27,662 bases of DNA from Ruminococcaceae bacterium UBA3215. Lineage in GTDB: Bacteria > Bacillota > Clostridia > Oscillospirales > Ruminococcaceae. Each line of letters opens with the position of its first letter. Positions within the stretch are counted from its first letter, which is position 1. Under the pieces are notes generated by a model. The model saw only the letters and a list, made by a program, of their open reading frames with translations. It had not been told where the DNA came from and did not search any database. This document shows, one piece after another, positions 1-7,487 of this stretch. Location of the stretch: the NCBI GenBank assembly GCA_002363155.1, contig DEWH01000003.1, positions 1 to 27,662 on the forward strand, given 5' to 3'. The position numbers and the translations under genes were made by a program.

Positions 1-27
1 GAGCCAGGATCAAACTCTTTAGTAATT
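1..27 (-). rRNA. rrs: 16S ribosomal RNA, 5' end only (partial)
   Basis: The reverse complement of the first bases reads AGAGTTTGATCCTGGCTC, the universally conserved 5' segment of bacterial 16S rRNA (the 27F primer site). The gene therefore reads leftwards out of the window and only its first ~25 nucleotides are present. The exact mature 5' end is estimated from the usual distance to this motif. Two strong promoters lie about 260-390 bp upstream, as expected for an rrn operon. Confidence 0.93.
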
Positions 28-160
28 TGTATATTCACCTTTCGGTCAATATCGTTTGATTTAGCTCCGTCCAAACACTAACATTACTTAAAACATTATT
101 GTTTATCCGAAATTATCTTTTTCCTTGAATATCAAGGGTTCGTTAATTCGTTCTTGTCTG

Positions 161-180
161 CTGTTCAATTTTCAAGGTGC
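161..180 (-). promoter_or_regulatory. rRNA leader boxA-like element
   Basis: On the minus strand this reads GCACCTTGAAAATTGAACAG, the kind of boxA/antitermination and processing leader sequence commonly seen upstream of 16S genes in clostridia. It sits between the rrn promoters and the 16S start. The rest of the interval from 28 to 524 holds only the leader, the two promoters and a short hairpin (ACCGC/GCGGT near 491-508). I see no protein gene there. Confidence 0.45.
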
Positions 181-282
181 CTCGTATTTGCTCCAGCGCT
201 CCGCGTTCTCGTAAATACTCACATTCGCTTTCGCTCATGTGCCGCTGTCTCCGAAAAACCTCTTCTTCTCGACAGCTTTAAT

Positions 283-311
283 ATTCTACCACAATCTCTT
301 CGCTTTGTCAA
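283..311 (-). promoter_or_regulatory. rrn promoter P2 (sigma-A type)
   Basis: On the minus strand: TTGACA (306-311), a 17-bp spacer, then TAGAAT (283-288). It is the promoter nearer to 16S, about 250 bp upstream of the mature rRNA. Confidence 0.85.
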
Positions 312-386
312 TACCTTTTTTCATTTTTTTCAAAAAATTTTTTGACCGGCTTTCCGGCTTGTCCCCGGAAGTGGTGGAATGGTGTT

Positions 387-415
387 ATTATAGCACAGCT
401 GTCATTTTTTGTCAA
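387..415 (-). promoter_or_regulatory. rrn promoter P1 (sigma-A type, full consensus)
   Basis: On the minus strand: TTGACA (410-415), a 17-bp spacer, then TATAAT (387-392). Both hexamers are perfect consensus. Together with P2 this gives the tandem promoter layout typical of rrn operons in Firmicutes. Confidence 0.9.
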
Positions 416-524
416 TAGCTTTTTCCGTTTTCTACATTTACGCCATTTTACAACATTATTATGCCGTCTTCATTAGTAATTATTCACTCATACCGCATTA
501 AAGCGGTCATACTATGAACTTTTA

Positions 525-2033
525 TCACAGCGCAGCCACGCCCGGAATCACAGACATTCTGAACGGCGCAAGCGGCTGGCATTCCTCGTTATAGACAGGG
601 ATTACATCGGTGTAGTTCGTCCAGAGATACCTTATATATACAGGCTCCGGGACATCGGGACTCGATACCCTTATATTACAGTTCTCGGCAAATGCTTTCG
701 CCGGCTTGAACGCTCCGTCTGCGCCTGCTACCTCAAATCCGCCCTCACCGCGTATTTCAAGCGGACTTTCAGTGTCAACAGCGACTTCAATTGCCCCGTT
801 TCTGCTTATCACAGACTTGCAGAGGACCGGTCTGTGCTCCTCACCGTAAGCGACAGACATAGCCTGCAAATAAAGCCTTTCTGCCACAGTTTCCTTATTC
901 TTCGGGTGTATCTCGTTGAACTCGCCGCAGTCTATCGCCACCGCAAGTCCGGTATTCTTAACAGTCCGGAAAGCCTTTTCCTGCGCTTCACGGATAATGC
1001 ACCAGTGCTTACGGTCAGTATCGCCTTCATAGCGGTGCATCGGCAGCTGCACGATAAGAAACGGCAGTTCACTGTCACCCCAGTCAGACCTCCATAGATC
1101 GATCAGTCCGCGCAGCAGCTTATAGTAATTCTGCGGGTTGTCATCATCGCTCTCGCCTTGATAATAGAGGAATCCCGCCAGCGTATAGGGGCAGACCACA
1201 TTTATCATGCTCCTGTAAAGGGCGGTCGGACAGAACGGGTTCAGCGGGACGGGCGGACCGGGATATCTGCACTCTCCGCAGACTTCAAGACAGCCGTCCC
1301 AGCTTGGATCCGGGGTGTTGTTATAATAGTCTGCGCTCTTTTTGTTCCACTCGTTGTTGTAAGTCTCATATTCGCGGTATTCCCGGACAAGCTCCTCGTC
1401 CGTCTTACCTTCGATTGCCGCAAGGTATTTATCGTAATCAAAGCGCATATCCACGTCCTTTTCAAGGCTCTCCGCGCTCATCCAGTGGCTCGCTTTAGTC
1501 CCTCCCCAGTTGCAGCCGATGACTCCGACGGTGCAGCCGAGCTTTTCCGAAAGCCGCTTTGCGAAGATATATCCCACAGCCGACCAGCATTTCGCGCTCT
1601 CCGCGCTGAACGTCTGCCAGCCGTTGTTCGTTATCTTCTCCTCGTAGCCCGGTTCAAGGCTGTTGATCTTCTGGGTGTAATAGAACCTGACGTTTACGCC
1701 TGTATCGTTTTCGAGATGTTCTTTTCCGGTGGTGCAGTTCTGCAGCTCATACTCCATATTGGACTGACCGCCGGCAAGCCACACCTCGCCTATTGCAACC
1801 CCGGTGAAAGTACGGGAGACGCCCTCCGCCGCGACTGTCATAACAAGATCATCTGCCGCTTTCATCGCCGGAAGGACGGCAGTCCACTTTCCGTTCCGCA
1901 CAAAGGCATGCGCGGTATTGGCGCCGAGGGTCACCGTTACCTTTTCGCCCTCATCTCCGGAGCCGAAAACGCTGATGTTTTTTCCTCTCTGGAGAACCAT
2001 ATTATCACTGAACATAGGTGAAATCCTTATCAT
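525..2033 (-). CDS. SGNH-family sialate O-acetylesterase-like carbohydrate esterase
   Basis: This 502-residue protein belongs to the sialic acid 9-O-acetylesterase (SASA) family of SGNH hydrolases, which remove O-acetyl groups from sugars (sialic acid or acetylated xylan). Visible motifs are GGQSNM with the presumed nucleophile Ser91, GCNWGGTKASHW near 173-184, YYQGESDD at 290-297, and EIHPKNK with the presumed catalytic His376. It has no clear signal peptide, so it is probably cytoplasmic. The start at 2033 was chosen because GGAGAAAGGA lies just upstream of that ATG; an in-frame ATG at 2057 overlaps the upstream stop codon and lacks a site of its own. It is the second gene of a two-gene operon, 20 bp after the hypothetical gene. 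The substrate is uncertain: no other sialic acid genes are nearby. Confidence 0.85.
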   Translation of the reverse strand: MIRISPMFSDNMVLQRGKNISVFGSGDEGEKVTVTLGANTAHAFVRNGKWTAVLPAMKAADDLVMTVAAEGVSRTFTGVAIGEVWLAGGQSNMEYELQNCTTGKEHLENDTGVNVRFYYTQKINSLEPGYEEKITNNGWQTFSAESAKCWSAVGYIFAKRLSEKLGCTVGVIGCNWGGTKASHWMSAESLEKDVDMRFDYDKYLAAIEGKTDEELVREYREYETYNNEWNKKSADYYNNTPDPSWDGCLEVCGECRYPGPPVPLNPFCPTALYRSMINVVCPYTLAGFLYYQGESDDDNPQNYYKLLRGLIDLWRSDWGDSELPFLIVQLPMHRYEGDTDRKHWCIIREAQEKAFRTVKNTGLAVAIDCGEFNEIHPKNKETVAERLYLQAMSVAYGEEHRPVLCKSVISRNGAIEVAVDTESPLEIRGEGGFEVAGADGAFKPAKAFAENCNIRVSSPDVPEPVYIRYLWTNYTDVIPVYNEECQPLAPFRMSVIPGVAAL

Positions 2034-2053
2034 AAGTCTGTCCTTTCTCCGTA

Positions 2054-2473
2054 TCATTCATCAACTTTTATATCCGCCGTGAAAGTGAACGGCGAGCAGT
2101 CGTCCGGTTTTTCAAGCGTGAAATCAATAACTACGCTGTGTCCGTCATATTCGTAAGAAGCCGTATATACTGCGCTGCGCCCGCCCTCATAGCTGACATA
2201 CCCGCCGATCTCATCGCGGCAGTTTTTCAGCGCATTCGCAAAAGCGCGTCTTGTATCAAGATAGTATCTGAATTCGTATGGCAGCAGCTCTGCGCTTTCA
2301 AGCACGGCGTCCGTATCCAGACGGAAGACATCTTTCGGCGAGACCGAAAAGCATACGCTTTCAAGCTTCTGCGCCTCAAAATAAAGCGCACTGTCGGTCA
2401 GAAGTTCATCATATTCGTCCTCATCATAGATATCCGGACCGTCCTCATCTTTCAGCCAGCCGAAAAGCCCCAT
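2054..2473 (-). CDS. hypothetical acidic protein, 139 residues
   Basis: I do not recognise a family. The protein is strongly acidic near its N-terminus (a run of Asp/Glu/Tyr after MGLFGWLKDEDG). The C-terminal half alternates hydrophobic and polar residues (SAVYTASYEYDGHSVVIDF), which suggests beta strands. There is no signal peptide or membrane segment. The ATG at 2473 is chosen because AAGGAG lies 9 bp upstream; a TTG at 2494 is in frame but has no such site. It is co-transcribed with the esterase downstream, and its stop lies within the alternative esterase start. The predicted transcription start is only about 16 nt before the ATG, so the untranslated leader is little more than the ribosome site. 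Confidence 0.7.
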   Translation of the reverse strand: MGLFGWLKDEDGPDIYDEDEYDELLTDSALYFEAQKLESVCFSVSPKDVFRLDTDAVLESAELLPYEFRYYLDTRRAFANALKNCRDEIGGYVSYEGGRSAVYTASYEYDGHSVVIDFTLEKPDDCSPFTFTADIKVDE

Positions 2474-2495
2474 ACGCTCACGCTCCTTATCCAAG

Positions 2496-2525
2496 ATTAT
2501 AACACAGGCTGCCGGGATTTGTAAA
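2496..2525 (-). promoter_or_regulatory. promoter for the hypothetical protein / esterase operon
   Basis: On the minus strand: TTTACA (2520-2525), an 18-bp spacer, TATAAT (2496-2501). It is divergent from, and about 45 bp away from, the promoter of the Ddl-like gene. Confidence 0.65.
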
Positions 2526-2570
2526 TAGTTTTTATATTTTTTGTTTTCGCGGTAAAATTACGGTTTGGTA

Positions 2571-2599
2571 TTGAAAAACGATGTCAAATGTGTTATAAT
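2571..2599 (+). promoter_or_regulatory. promoter of the ddl-like / argS gene run
   Basis: TTGAAA (2571-2576), a 17-bp spacer, TATAAT (2594-2599), followed by a ~28-nt leader and an AAGGA ribosome site before the ATG at 2634. Confidence 0.75.
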
Positions 2600-2633
2600 A
2601 GTATAATAATGTATTTCTGAAAGGACACGCACC

Positions 2634-3692
2634 ATGGCAAAAATCAGGATTGCCGTTCTTTTTGGCGGCGCAACAAAAGATCACAAGGTCTCGCTGATAT
2701 CCGCTTACTCGCTTCTCAACGGACTTTCGCCGGACAAATACGATGTCACCCCGATCGGCATTACCCGGGCGGGCAGGTGGCTCTATTTTCCCGGAAGCTA
2801 CGAGGATATAAAGGACGGAACATGGGAAATGTCCAGCGACTGCTGCTCGGCGATAATCAGCCCCGATCCGCTCCATGCCGGCATTATAACCATAATGTCC
2901 GACGGCTCCACAGCCATAAAGCGCGTTGACGCGGTAATGTCCGCACTTCACGGGAAGTACGGCGAAGGCGGAAGAATACAGGCTCTGCTGAAGCTTTCAA
3001 AGATACCGTATGTTGATTGCAGCCCGGAAACCGCGGTGTTCTGTATGGACAAGATAATGACGCATCTGATACTGTCGTCTTTCGGCGTTGACGTGCCGAA
3101 CTATGCTATCCTCGAACGCGGAGATATGAACATCATCAACGAGCGTATAAAGGAGATCGAGAGCAGGCTCAGATACCCGCTGTATGTATCGGCATCGAGC
3201 TGTTCCTCATCTATCGGCGCGAACAAGGTGCATAACGCAGAGGAAATGAAAGCGGCTGCAAAGATCGCGTTCTCGCATCACCACACTGCGATCGTGGAAG
3301 AAGACCTTACCGGAAGGACAATAGAGATCGCGGTAATGGGAAGTTCCTACGATGTGGAGACTACAGTTCTCGGCGAGATCGTGAAGAAGCACAGAATAAA
3401 CTCCGCTGCGGCATATACCGCGGAATTTGTAGCAAATCCTGTTCTTACGGACGAACAGCGCGAAAAGATAGTAAGTACCGCGAAGAAAGTGTTCAGCTGT
3501 TTAAGCTTCAAGGGCTGCGCGAAGATGTCGTTCCGGCTTGCGGACGAAGGAAGAGTCCTGCTGCGCCGCATAACCCCTATTCCCGGATTTACGCCGGAAA
3601 GCTCGCTTATGATACTTATGCGGGAAAGCGGATTCAGCTATGCCGGCGCTGTTGACAAGCTCATAAGCCTTGCGATAGAAACTGACACCTGA
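2634..3692 (+). CDS. D-alanine--D-alanine ligase-like ATP-grasp protein, active-site residues lost
   Basis: The 352-residue protein has the full length and layout of Ddl ligases: FGGATKDHKVSL at 10-21, HGKYGEGGRIQALLKLSKIPYV at 106-127, MDK at 138-140, a central YPLYVSASSCSSSIGANKV at 181-199, and the C-terminal PIPGFTPESS at 315-324. Several residues needed for catalysis in known Ddl enzymes are replaced. The Glu of the EVSL motif is Lys18. The ATP-binding Lys of the V-K-P motif is Ser186. The Arg and Asp of the RxD motif are Lys297 and Ser299. The Glu and Asn of NExN are Arg312 and Thr314. The Mg-binding set is therefore gone, and peptide ligation is unlikely. The frame is intact, so the protein is probably kept for another role (regulatory or structural) or is an early relic. 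It is first in a plus-strand run with DUF1934 and argS. Confidence 0.82.
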   Translation: MAKIRIAVLFGGATKDHKVSLISAYSLLNGLSPDKYDVTPIGITRAGRWLYFPGSYEDIKDGTWEMSSDCCSAIISPDPLHAGIITIMSDGSTAIKRVDAVMSALHGKYGEGGRIQALLKLSKIPYVDCSPETAVFCMDKIMTHLILSSFGVDVPNYAILERGDMNIINERIKEIESRLRYPLYVSASSCSSSIGANKVHNAEEMKAAAKIAFSHHHTAIVEEDLTGRTIEIAVMGSSYDVETTVLGEIVKKHRINSAAAYTAEFVANPVLTDEQREKIVSTAKKVFSCLSFKGCAKMSFRLADEGRVLLRRITPIPGFTPESSLMILMRESGFSYAGAVDKLISLAIETDT

Positions 3693-3714
3693 TAAGGAGA
3701 GGAAACCAGCATTT

Positions 3715-4155
3715 ATGATACCGGTTGATCTGAATATAACGAGCATCATCAAAAGCGATGACGACGAGGAGAAGATCGAATTCTTCACCGTCGGGGAATA
3801 CGACTTCAAAAAGCAGACCGCAGTGCTTTCCTACGAAGAGACCGACGGCATAGGCTACGAGCAGTGCCGGGTAAGCGTGACGGTCGAAGGCAGCTGCATC
3901 ACCATAGAGCGCACCGGGCCTGCCGCTTCCACGATGTGCGTGGAAAAGAACGTGAAGCATCACAGCATCTATGGCACTCCGTTCGGAGATTTCACCATGG
4001 GTATAAACACCTACGACATACAGAATACGCTGAGCGAAGCCGGCGGAAGGCTGTGGTTCAAATACAGCATAGATATCAACTCGGACTTCGTATCCGAGAA
4101 CGAAATGGAAATTCTCGTCACACCCTCCGGAGAGGAAGAAACGAAGAATGAATAA
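3715..4155 (+). CDS. DUF1934 / YwiB-like beta-barrel protein
   Basis: This 146-residue protein resembles the DUF1934 family (YwiB of Bacillus), predicted calycin-like beta-barrels of unknown function. Supporting features are the N-terminal VDLNITSIIKSDD, the motif GxYxFxxxTAVLSYEETDGIG, the central ITIERTG segment, HHSIYGTPFGDFTMGINT, and the strand-rich end GGRLWFKYSIDI. Direct proximity to argS is the arrangement found in Bacillus, which supports the call. AAGGAGAGG lies 12 bp before the ATG, and the gap from the Ddl-like stop is 22 bp, so the two are probably co-transcribed. It is expected to be cytoplasmic. Confidence 0.82.
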   Translation: MIPVDLNITSIIKSDDDEEKIEFFTVGEYDFKKQTAVLSYEETDGIGYEQCRVSVTVEGSCITIERTGPAASTMCVEKNVKHHSIYGTPFGDFTMGINTYDIQNTLSEAGGRLWFKYSIDINSDFVSENEMEILVTPSGEEETKNE

Positions 4156-4177
4156 TGAACAGTGAATAATGAATAAT
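4148..4177. repeat. short GAATAATGAA-type repeat tract
   Basis: Three to four near-tandem copies of GAATAATGAA / CAGTGAATAATGAATAA begin at the DUF1934 stop codon. The same motif recurs in both orientations near the tRNA-Leu at 18764-18863, so it is a dispersed repeat of this genome. Confidence 0.6.
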
Positions 4178-4266
4178 TGTGGTGCCGTCTGCGGCGGCAT
4201 ATCCGAATCGTGACGAAGCGGATAGGTCAGTTTAATTTTAAAGACACCGGAAAGGGAATACAAATA

Positions 4267-5955
4267 ATGAACATCAACATGACAGAAAAAGCAAAATCGG
4301 AAGTAAAAGAGATAGTTATGAATGCGCTGGGACAGCTCATCGCCGACGGAAAGCTCCCTGCCGAGCCGCTGCCGGCATTCACGGCAGAACAGCCCGCCGA
4401 CAGCTCCCACGGCGATTTCTCCTGCAACGCGGCGCTCGCTTCCGCAAAGACATTCAGAAAGAACCCGCGTGAGACTGCCGGACTTATAGCTGAGACCGCG
4501 GTGCTTGACGGAACGCTTTTTGACCGCATCGAGGTCGCGGGACCCGGATTCATCAACTTCTTCTTAAAGCCGCTGTGGTTCGGCGAGACCGTTACCGCAG
4601 CAATAAACGAGGGTGCGGATTACGGAAAGACAGATCTCGGCGGCGGCAAGCGCGTTCTGGTAGAATTTGTTTCCGCAAATCCCACAGGTCCAATGCACAT
4701 AGGCAACGCACGCGGCGGCGCGATAGGAGACTGCCTTGCATCGCTCCTTGAATACGCGGGATATAATGTAGAGCGCGAGTTCTATGTAAACGACGCCGGC
4801 AACCAAGTGAACAAGTTCGGTCTGAGTCTTGACATACGCTATAAGCAGCTCTTCGGCAGCACGGAGGAAATGCCGGAGGACAGCTACCACGGACAGGACA
4901 TCATCGACCATGCAAAGGCTTTTGCCGACAAGTACGGCGACAAATACATGAGCGTTTCCGAGGAGGAGCGCAGAAAAGCGCTTGTTGAATACGCGCTTCC
5001 GATCAACATACAGGGGCTTGAAACAGACCTGCTCAAATACCGCATCAAGTACGACACATGGTTCAAGGAAAGTTCACTGCATGAGAGCGGCAAGGTAAAA
5101 GAGATCGTTGAGATGCTTAAAGAAAAGGGTGTCACATACGAAAAGGAAGGCGCTGTATGGTTCAAGGCTTCCGATTTCGGCGACGATCAGGACAGAGTTC
5201 TTGTCCGCGCCAACGGAGTTCCCACATATTTCGTACCGGATATCGCATATCATTACAATAAGCTCGTTACCCGCGGATTCGACAAGGCGATAGATATTCT
5301 CGGCGCCGATCACCACGGCTACATCGCCCGTATGAAAGCGGCTCTTACAGCCCTCGGAGTGGACGCATCAAAGCTTGATATCGTGATAATGCAGATGGTA
5401 AGGCTTGTGCGCGGCGGCGAGACCGTAAAGCTCTCAAAGCGCTCCGGAAAGGCGATCACCCTCGCTACTCTGCTTGACGAGATTCCTATGGACGCGGCAA
5501 GATTCTTCTTCAATCTCCGTGACCCCGACACACACCTTGAATTCGATCTCGATCTCGCAATAGAGGAAAGCTCCAAGAACCCCGTATTCTATGTGCAGTA
5601 CGCACACGCGAGAATATGCAGACTGCTTGAGAAGTTTGCGGAGGAGGGCGTAACAGTCGAAAAAATACAGCCCTCCGCTCTCAGATACACCGAAGAAGCG
5701 GAACTTGCCGTTATCAGACAGATCGCGGCACTGCCCGACACGATAAACGAAGCTGCGTCTTCATACAATCCGTCCCGCATAACGAGATACGTTTATGAGC
5801 TTGCACAGCTCTTCCACAAATTCTACGATTCCTGCAAGATAAAGGGCGAATCGGAGGAAGTGGTAATGTCAAGACTGGCGCTTTGCACCGCGGTAAAGAC
5901 TGTTATCAAGAATCTGCTCGACCTGCTCAAAGTCGAGGCTCCCGAAAAGATGTAA
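4267..5955 (+). CDS. argS: arginyl-tRNA synthetase (class Ia)
   Basis: Charges tRNA-Arg with arginine in the cytoplasm. The 562-residue length fits bacterial ArgRS. An N-terminal Add1-type domain is followed by the HIGH-equivalent PTGPMHIGN, then VLVRANGVPTYFVPDIAYH and LGADHHGYIARMKAA in the catalytic domain. The KMSKS equivalent is VKLSKRSGKAITL. The C-terminal anticodon-binding domain includes NPVFYVQYAHARICRL, a family signature. The ATG at 4267 (MNINMTEKAK) is chosen because AAAGGGA precedes it and the N-terminal domain starts there; an in-frame ATG at 4177 would add 30 residues unlike any ArgRS and lies in repeat sequence. No T-box leader motif is visible upstream. Confidence 0.96.
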   Translation: MNINMTEKAKSEVKEIVMNALGQLIADGKLPAEPLPAFTAEQPADSSHGDFSCNAALASAKTFRKNPRETAGLIAETAVLDGTLFDRIEVAGPGFINFFLKPLWFGETVTAAINEGADYGKTDLGGGKRVLVEFVSANPTGPMHIGNARGGAIGDCLASLLEYAGYNVEREFYVNDAGNQVNKFGLSLDIRYKQLFGSTEEMPEDSYHGQDIIDHAKAFADKYGDKYMSVSEEERRKALVEYALPINIQGLETDLLKYRIKYDTWFKESSLHESGKVKEIVEMLKEKGVTYEKEGAVWFKASDFGDDQDRVLVRANGVPTYFVPDIAYHYNKLVTRGFDKAIDILGADHHGYIARMKAALTALGVDASKLDIVIMQMVRLVRGGETVKLSKRSGKAITLATLLDEIPMDAARFFFNLRDPDTHLEFDLDLAIEESSKNPVFYVQYAHARICRLLEKFAEEGVTVEKIQPSALRYTEEAELAVIRQIAALPDTINEAASSYNPSRITRYVYELAQLFHKFYDSCKIKGESEEVVMSRLALCTAVKTVIKNLLDLLKVEAPEKM

Positions 5956-5978
5956 CGGAGAACGCCCCGTCTGAAAAA

Positions 5979-6006
5979 CTCTCAAATATCTCTCAAAGTC
6001 TCTTAA
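5979..6006. repeat. CTCTCAAA tract in the argS to metH-like gap
   Basis: Three degenerate direct repeats of about 10-11 bp (CTCTCAAATAT, CTCTCAAAGT, CTCTTAA). A longer version lies at 21335-21379, and inverted copies (AGAGATTTTTA twice) lie at 21039-21063. All are at gene ends. Confidence 0.5.
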
Positions 6007-6025
6007 CCAAATGAAAGGACAAGAA

Positions 6026-6955
6026 ATGACCGACGACTGTTTACGCCCGATAGCGATCAAAAATGAAATATTCACAATTATAGGGTCCAGCGGTGAGATG
6101 ACCATACCGTACGGTGAGACATCGTTCACCGAGCTGAAAACGATATACAAGAATAAGATTGCCGCTTCGGAGGCGGAGAACAAAGCAGCTTTTATGCTTG
6201 ACGGCATCACGCTTCTGTCCGACCTGCGCGCCGCGGTGCTTGAATGCAGGAAGACCGGCAAGCCGGTATATGTTATGCTGAGCGTTGACGATGAGCTTCT
6301 CACAGAGAACGAGCTTCCCGCCGATGCGGCGCTCATCGTCGCACAGAGCCTCGGCGCGATATGCTTCGGCATAACTGCCGACGACACCGAAACTCTCATA
6401 GACGGTATTCACCGCATAAAGCCCTGCTCGCAGATACCCGTTGCGATACGCCCGAAGAACGGCACGCTCACCGATGAAGAGCTGTCAGAACTGCTGAAAG
6501 CGGGAACAGACGTGTTTATCGGTCTTACCGACGAATGCGCTACAAGATTCCAGAACATCATCTCCTCGGAGAACTATGCTCCACCGGAGATAGAATACAT
6601 AGACTCGGTGATGCTTGCGAACGAGCGTTCCGCATTCTTCCTCGAGCATGACACCACCGAGATATCCGAACCTATCGAATGCAATGCGGGAATGGGCGAA
6701 GACCTTGTCGCGGTGTGCGGCGAGGGCGGTTACGACGTTCTCAATATACAGATAAACTCCCCGGACGATGCGCTGGACTTTGCCGACAATGCACACATGG
6801 CTACTCTGCCGGTGATGTTCAGCGGAGATGACGAGATAGCTATGAAGCTGGCGGTAATGCTCTATCAGGGGCGGGCGCTCATAGACGGAACAAGTCTCAT
6901 CGACCTGGAGGAACTCAAAAACACCGCACGCAAGTACGGCGCGGTGATCTACTGA
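6026..6955 (+). CDS. truncated, zinc-less MetH-like protein (homocysteine methyltransferase remnant plus pterin-domain-like end)
   Basis: The 309-residue protein resembles the inner part of cobalamin-dependent methionine synthase. IIGSSGEMTIPYGETSFTEL (18-37) matches the GPTG...SFEEA region of the homocysteine S-methyltransferase barrel. AAVLECRKTGKPVYVMLSVDDE and LGAICFGITADDTETL follow the family order. FIGLTDECATRFQNI (164-178) sits where GGCCGTTPEHI normally is. The C-terminal PVMFSGDDEIAMKLAVMLYQGRALIDGTSL (262-291) resembles the start of the pterin-binding domain. The first third of the barrel is missing, and all three zinc-binding Cys positions are changed (Ala in the NCS motif, Thr-Asp in place of the CC pair), so methyl transfer is unlikely. 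The start at 6026 has GAAAGGA 6 bp upstream; the ATG at 6011 has no site. Its present role is unknown. Confidence 0.72.
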   Translation: MTDDCLRPIAIKNEIFTIIGSSGEMTIPYGETSFTELKTIYKNKIAASEAENKAAFMLDGITLLSDLRAAVLECRKTGKPVYVMLSVDDELLTENELPADAALIVAQSLGAICFGITADDTETLIDGIHRIKPCSQIPVAIRPKNGTLTDEELSELLKAGTDVFIGLTDECATRFQNIISSENYAPPEIEYIDSVMLANERSAFFLEHDTTEISEPIECNAGMGEDLVAVCGEGGYDVLNIQINSPDDALDFADNAHMATLPVMFSGDDEIAMKLAVMLYQGRALIDGTSLIDLEELKNTARKYGAVIY

Positions 6956-6974
6956 TACAATATCGGAGGAAAAT

Positions 6975-7460
6975 TTGTCATACGACATTAAAGTCCTGTC
7001 CGCAGGTGCGTCCTGCAAGCTGAATATGACCTGCGGAAGTATAATCGCGGAGCGGACCGACGGATTCGGCAAAGCGTTCCGGGAGACATACATCTATGCA
7101 TCGAAGATAACCGGGGAATGGTTCGAGCTGGTAAAAGAAGGCTCTCCGAAGATACTCGGTTCATTTGACGTGTGCGATTTTGATTTCGACGGCGGAGAAC
7201 ATGAGCCGTCATGGCGCACAGGAAAAGCGGCGGAGGGGCATTACAGCCTTGTGTTCCGCTCGGAGGAGCTTTTCTCGGATTTCCGGCTCGTTATGCGACA
7301 GCTCCGTAATATGTCCCCGTCAAAGACACTGATTTTTCTTGCGAGACTCCAGGACAACGAGCGGAACGATGTGTGCGGGGTGCTTACTCTCGACGAGTTT
7401 ACCGCGCTGATCCCCGAAAAGCGGATATACAGCAACATCTGCTACATAATACAGAATTAG
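6975..7460 (+). CDS. hypothetical protein, 161 residues, TTG start
   Basis: No family recognised. The protein is soluble and has no signal peptide. Its pattern of alternating residues (YIYASKITGEWFELVKEG, GHYSLVFRS, CGVLTLDEF) suggests a mixed alpha/beta fold. The TTG at 6975 is chosen because GGAGGA lies 4-5 bp before it and it is 19 bp after the previous stop; the next in-frame ATG, at 7027, has no comparable site. It lies tightly between the MetH-like gene and the Nudix gene, so the three are probably one transcript. Confidence 0.7.
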   Translation: MSYDIKVLSAGASCKLNMTCGSIIAERTDGFGKAFRETYIYASKITGEWFELVKEGSPKILGSFDVCDFDFDGGEHEPSWRTGKAAEGHYSLVFRSEELFSDFRLVMRQLRNMSPSKTLIFLARLQDNERNDVCGVLTLDEFTALIPEKRIYSNICYIIQN

Positions 7461-7487
7461 CATACCGAAAAAACAGGAGAAAAGACA

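Noticed and set aside
154..345. A 63-codon frame in the rRNA leader
   Set aside because: It runs across the rrn promoter P2 and leader on the opposite strand and has no ribosome site.
1158..2021. A 287-codon open frame on the plus strand opposite the esterase
   Set aside because: The minus-strand esterase has clear SGNH motifs and a start signal; this frame has neither family motifs nor a ribosome site.
4156..4266. Possible T-box leader before argS
   Set aside because: No TGGNACCGCG-type motif or terminator hairpin is present; the gap holds only the GAATA repeat and the ribosome site.
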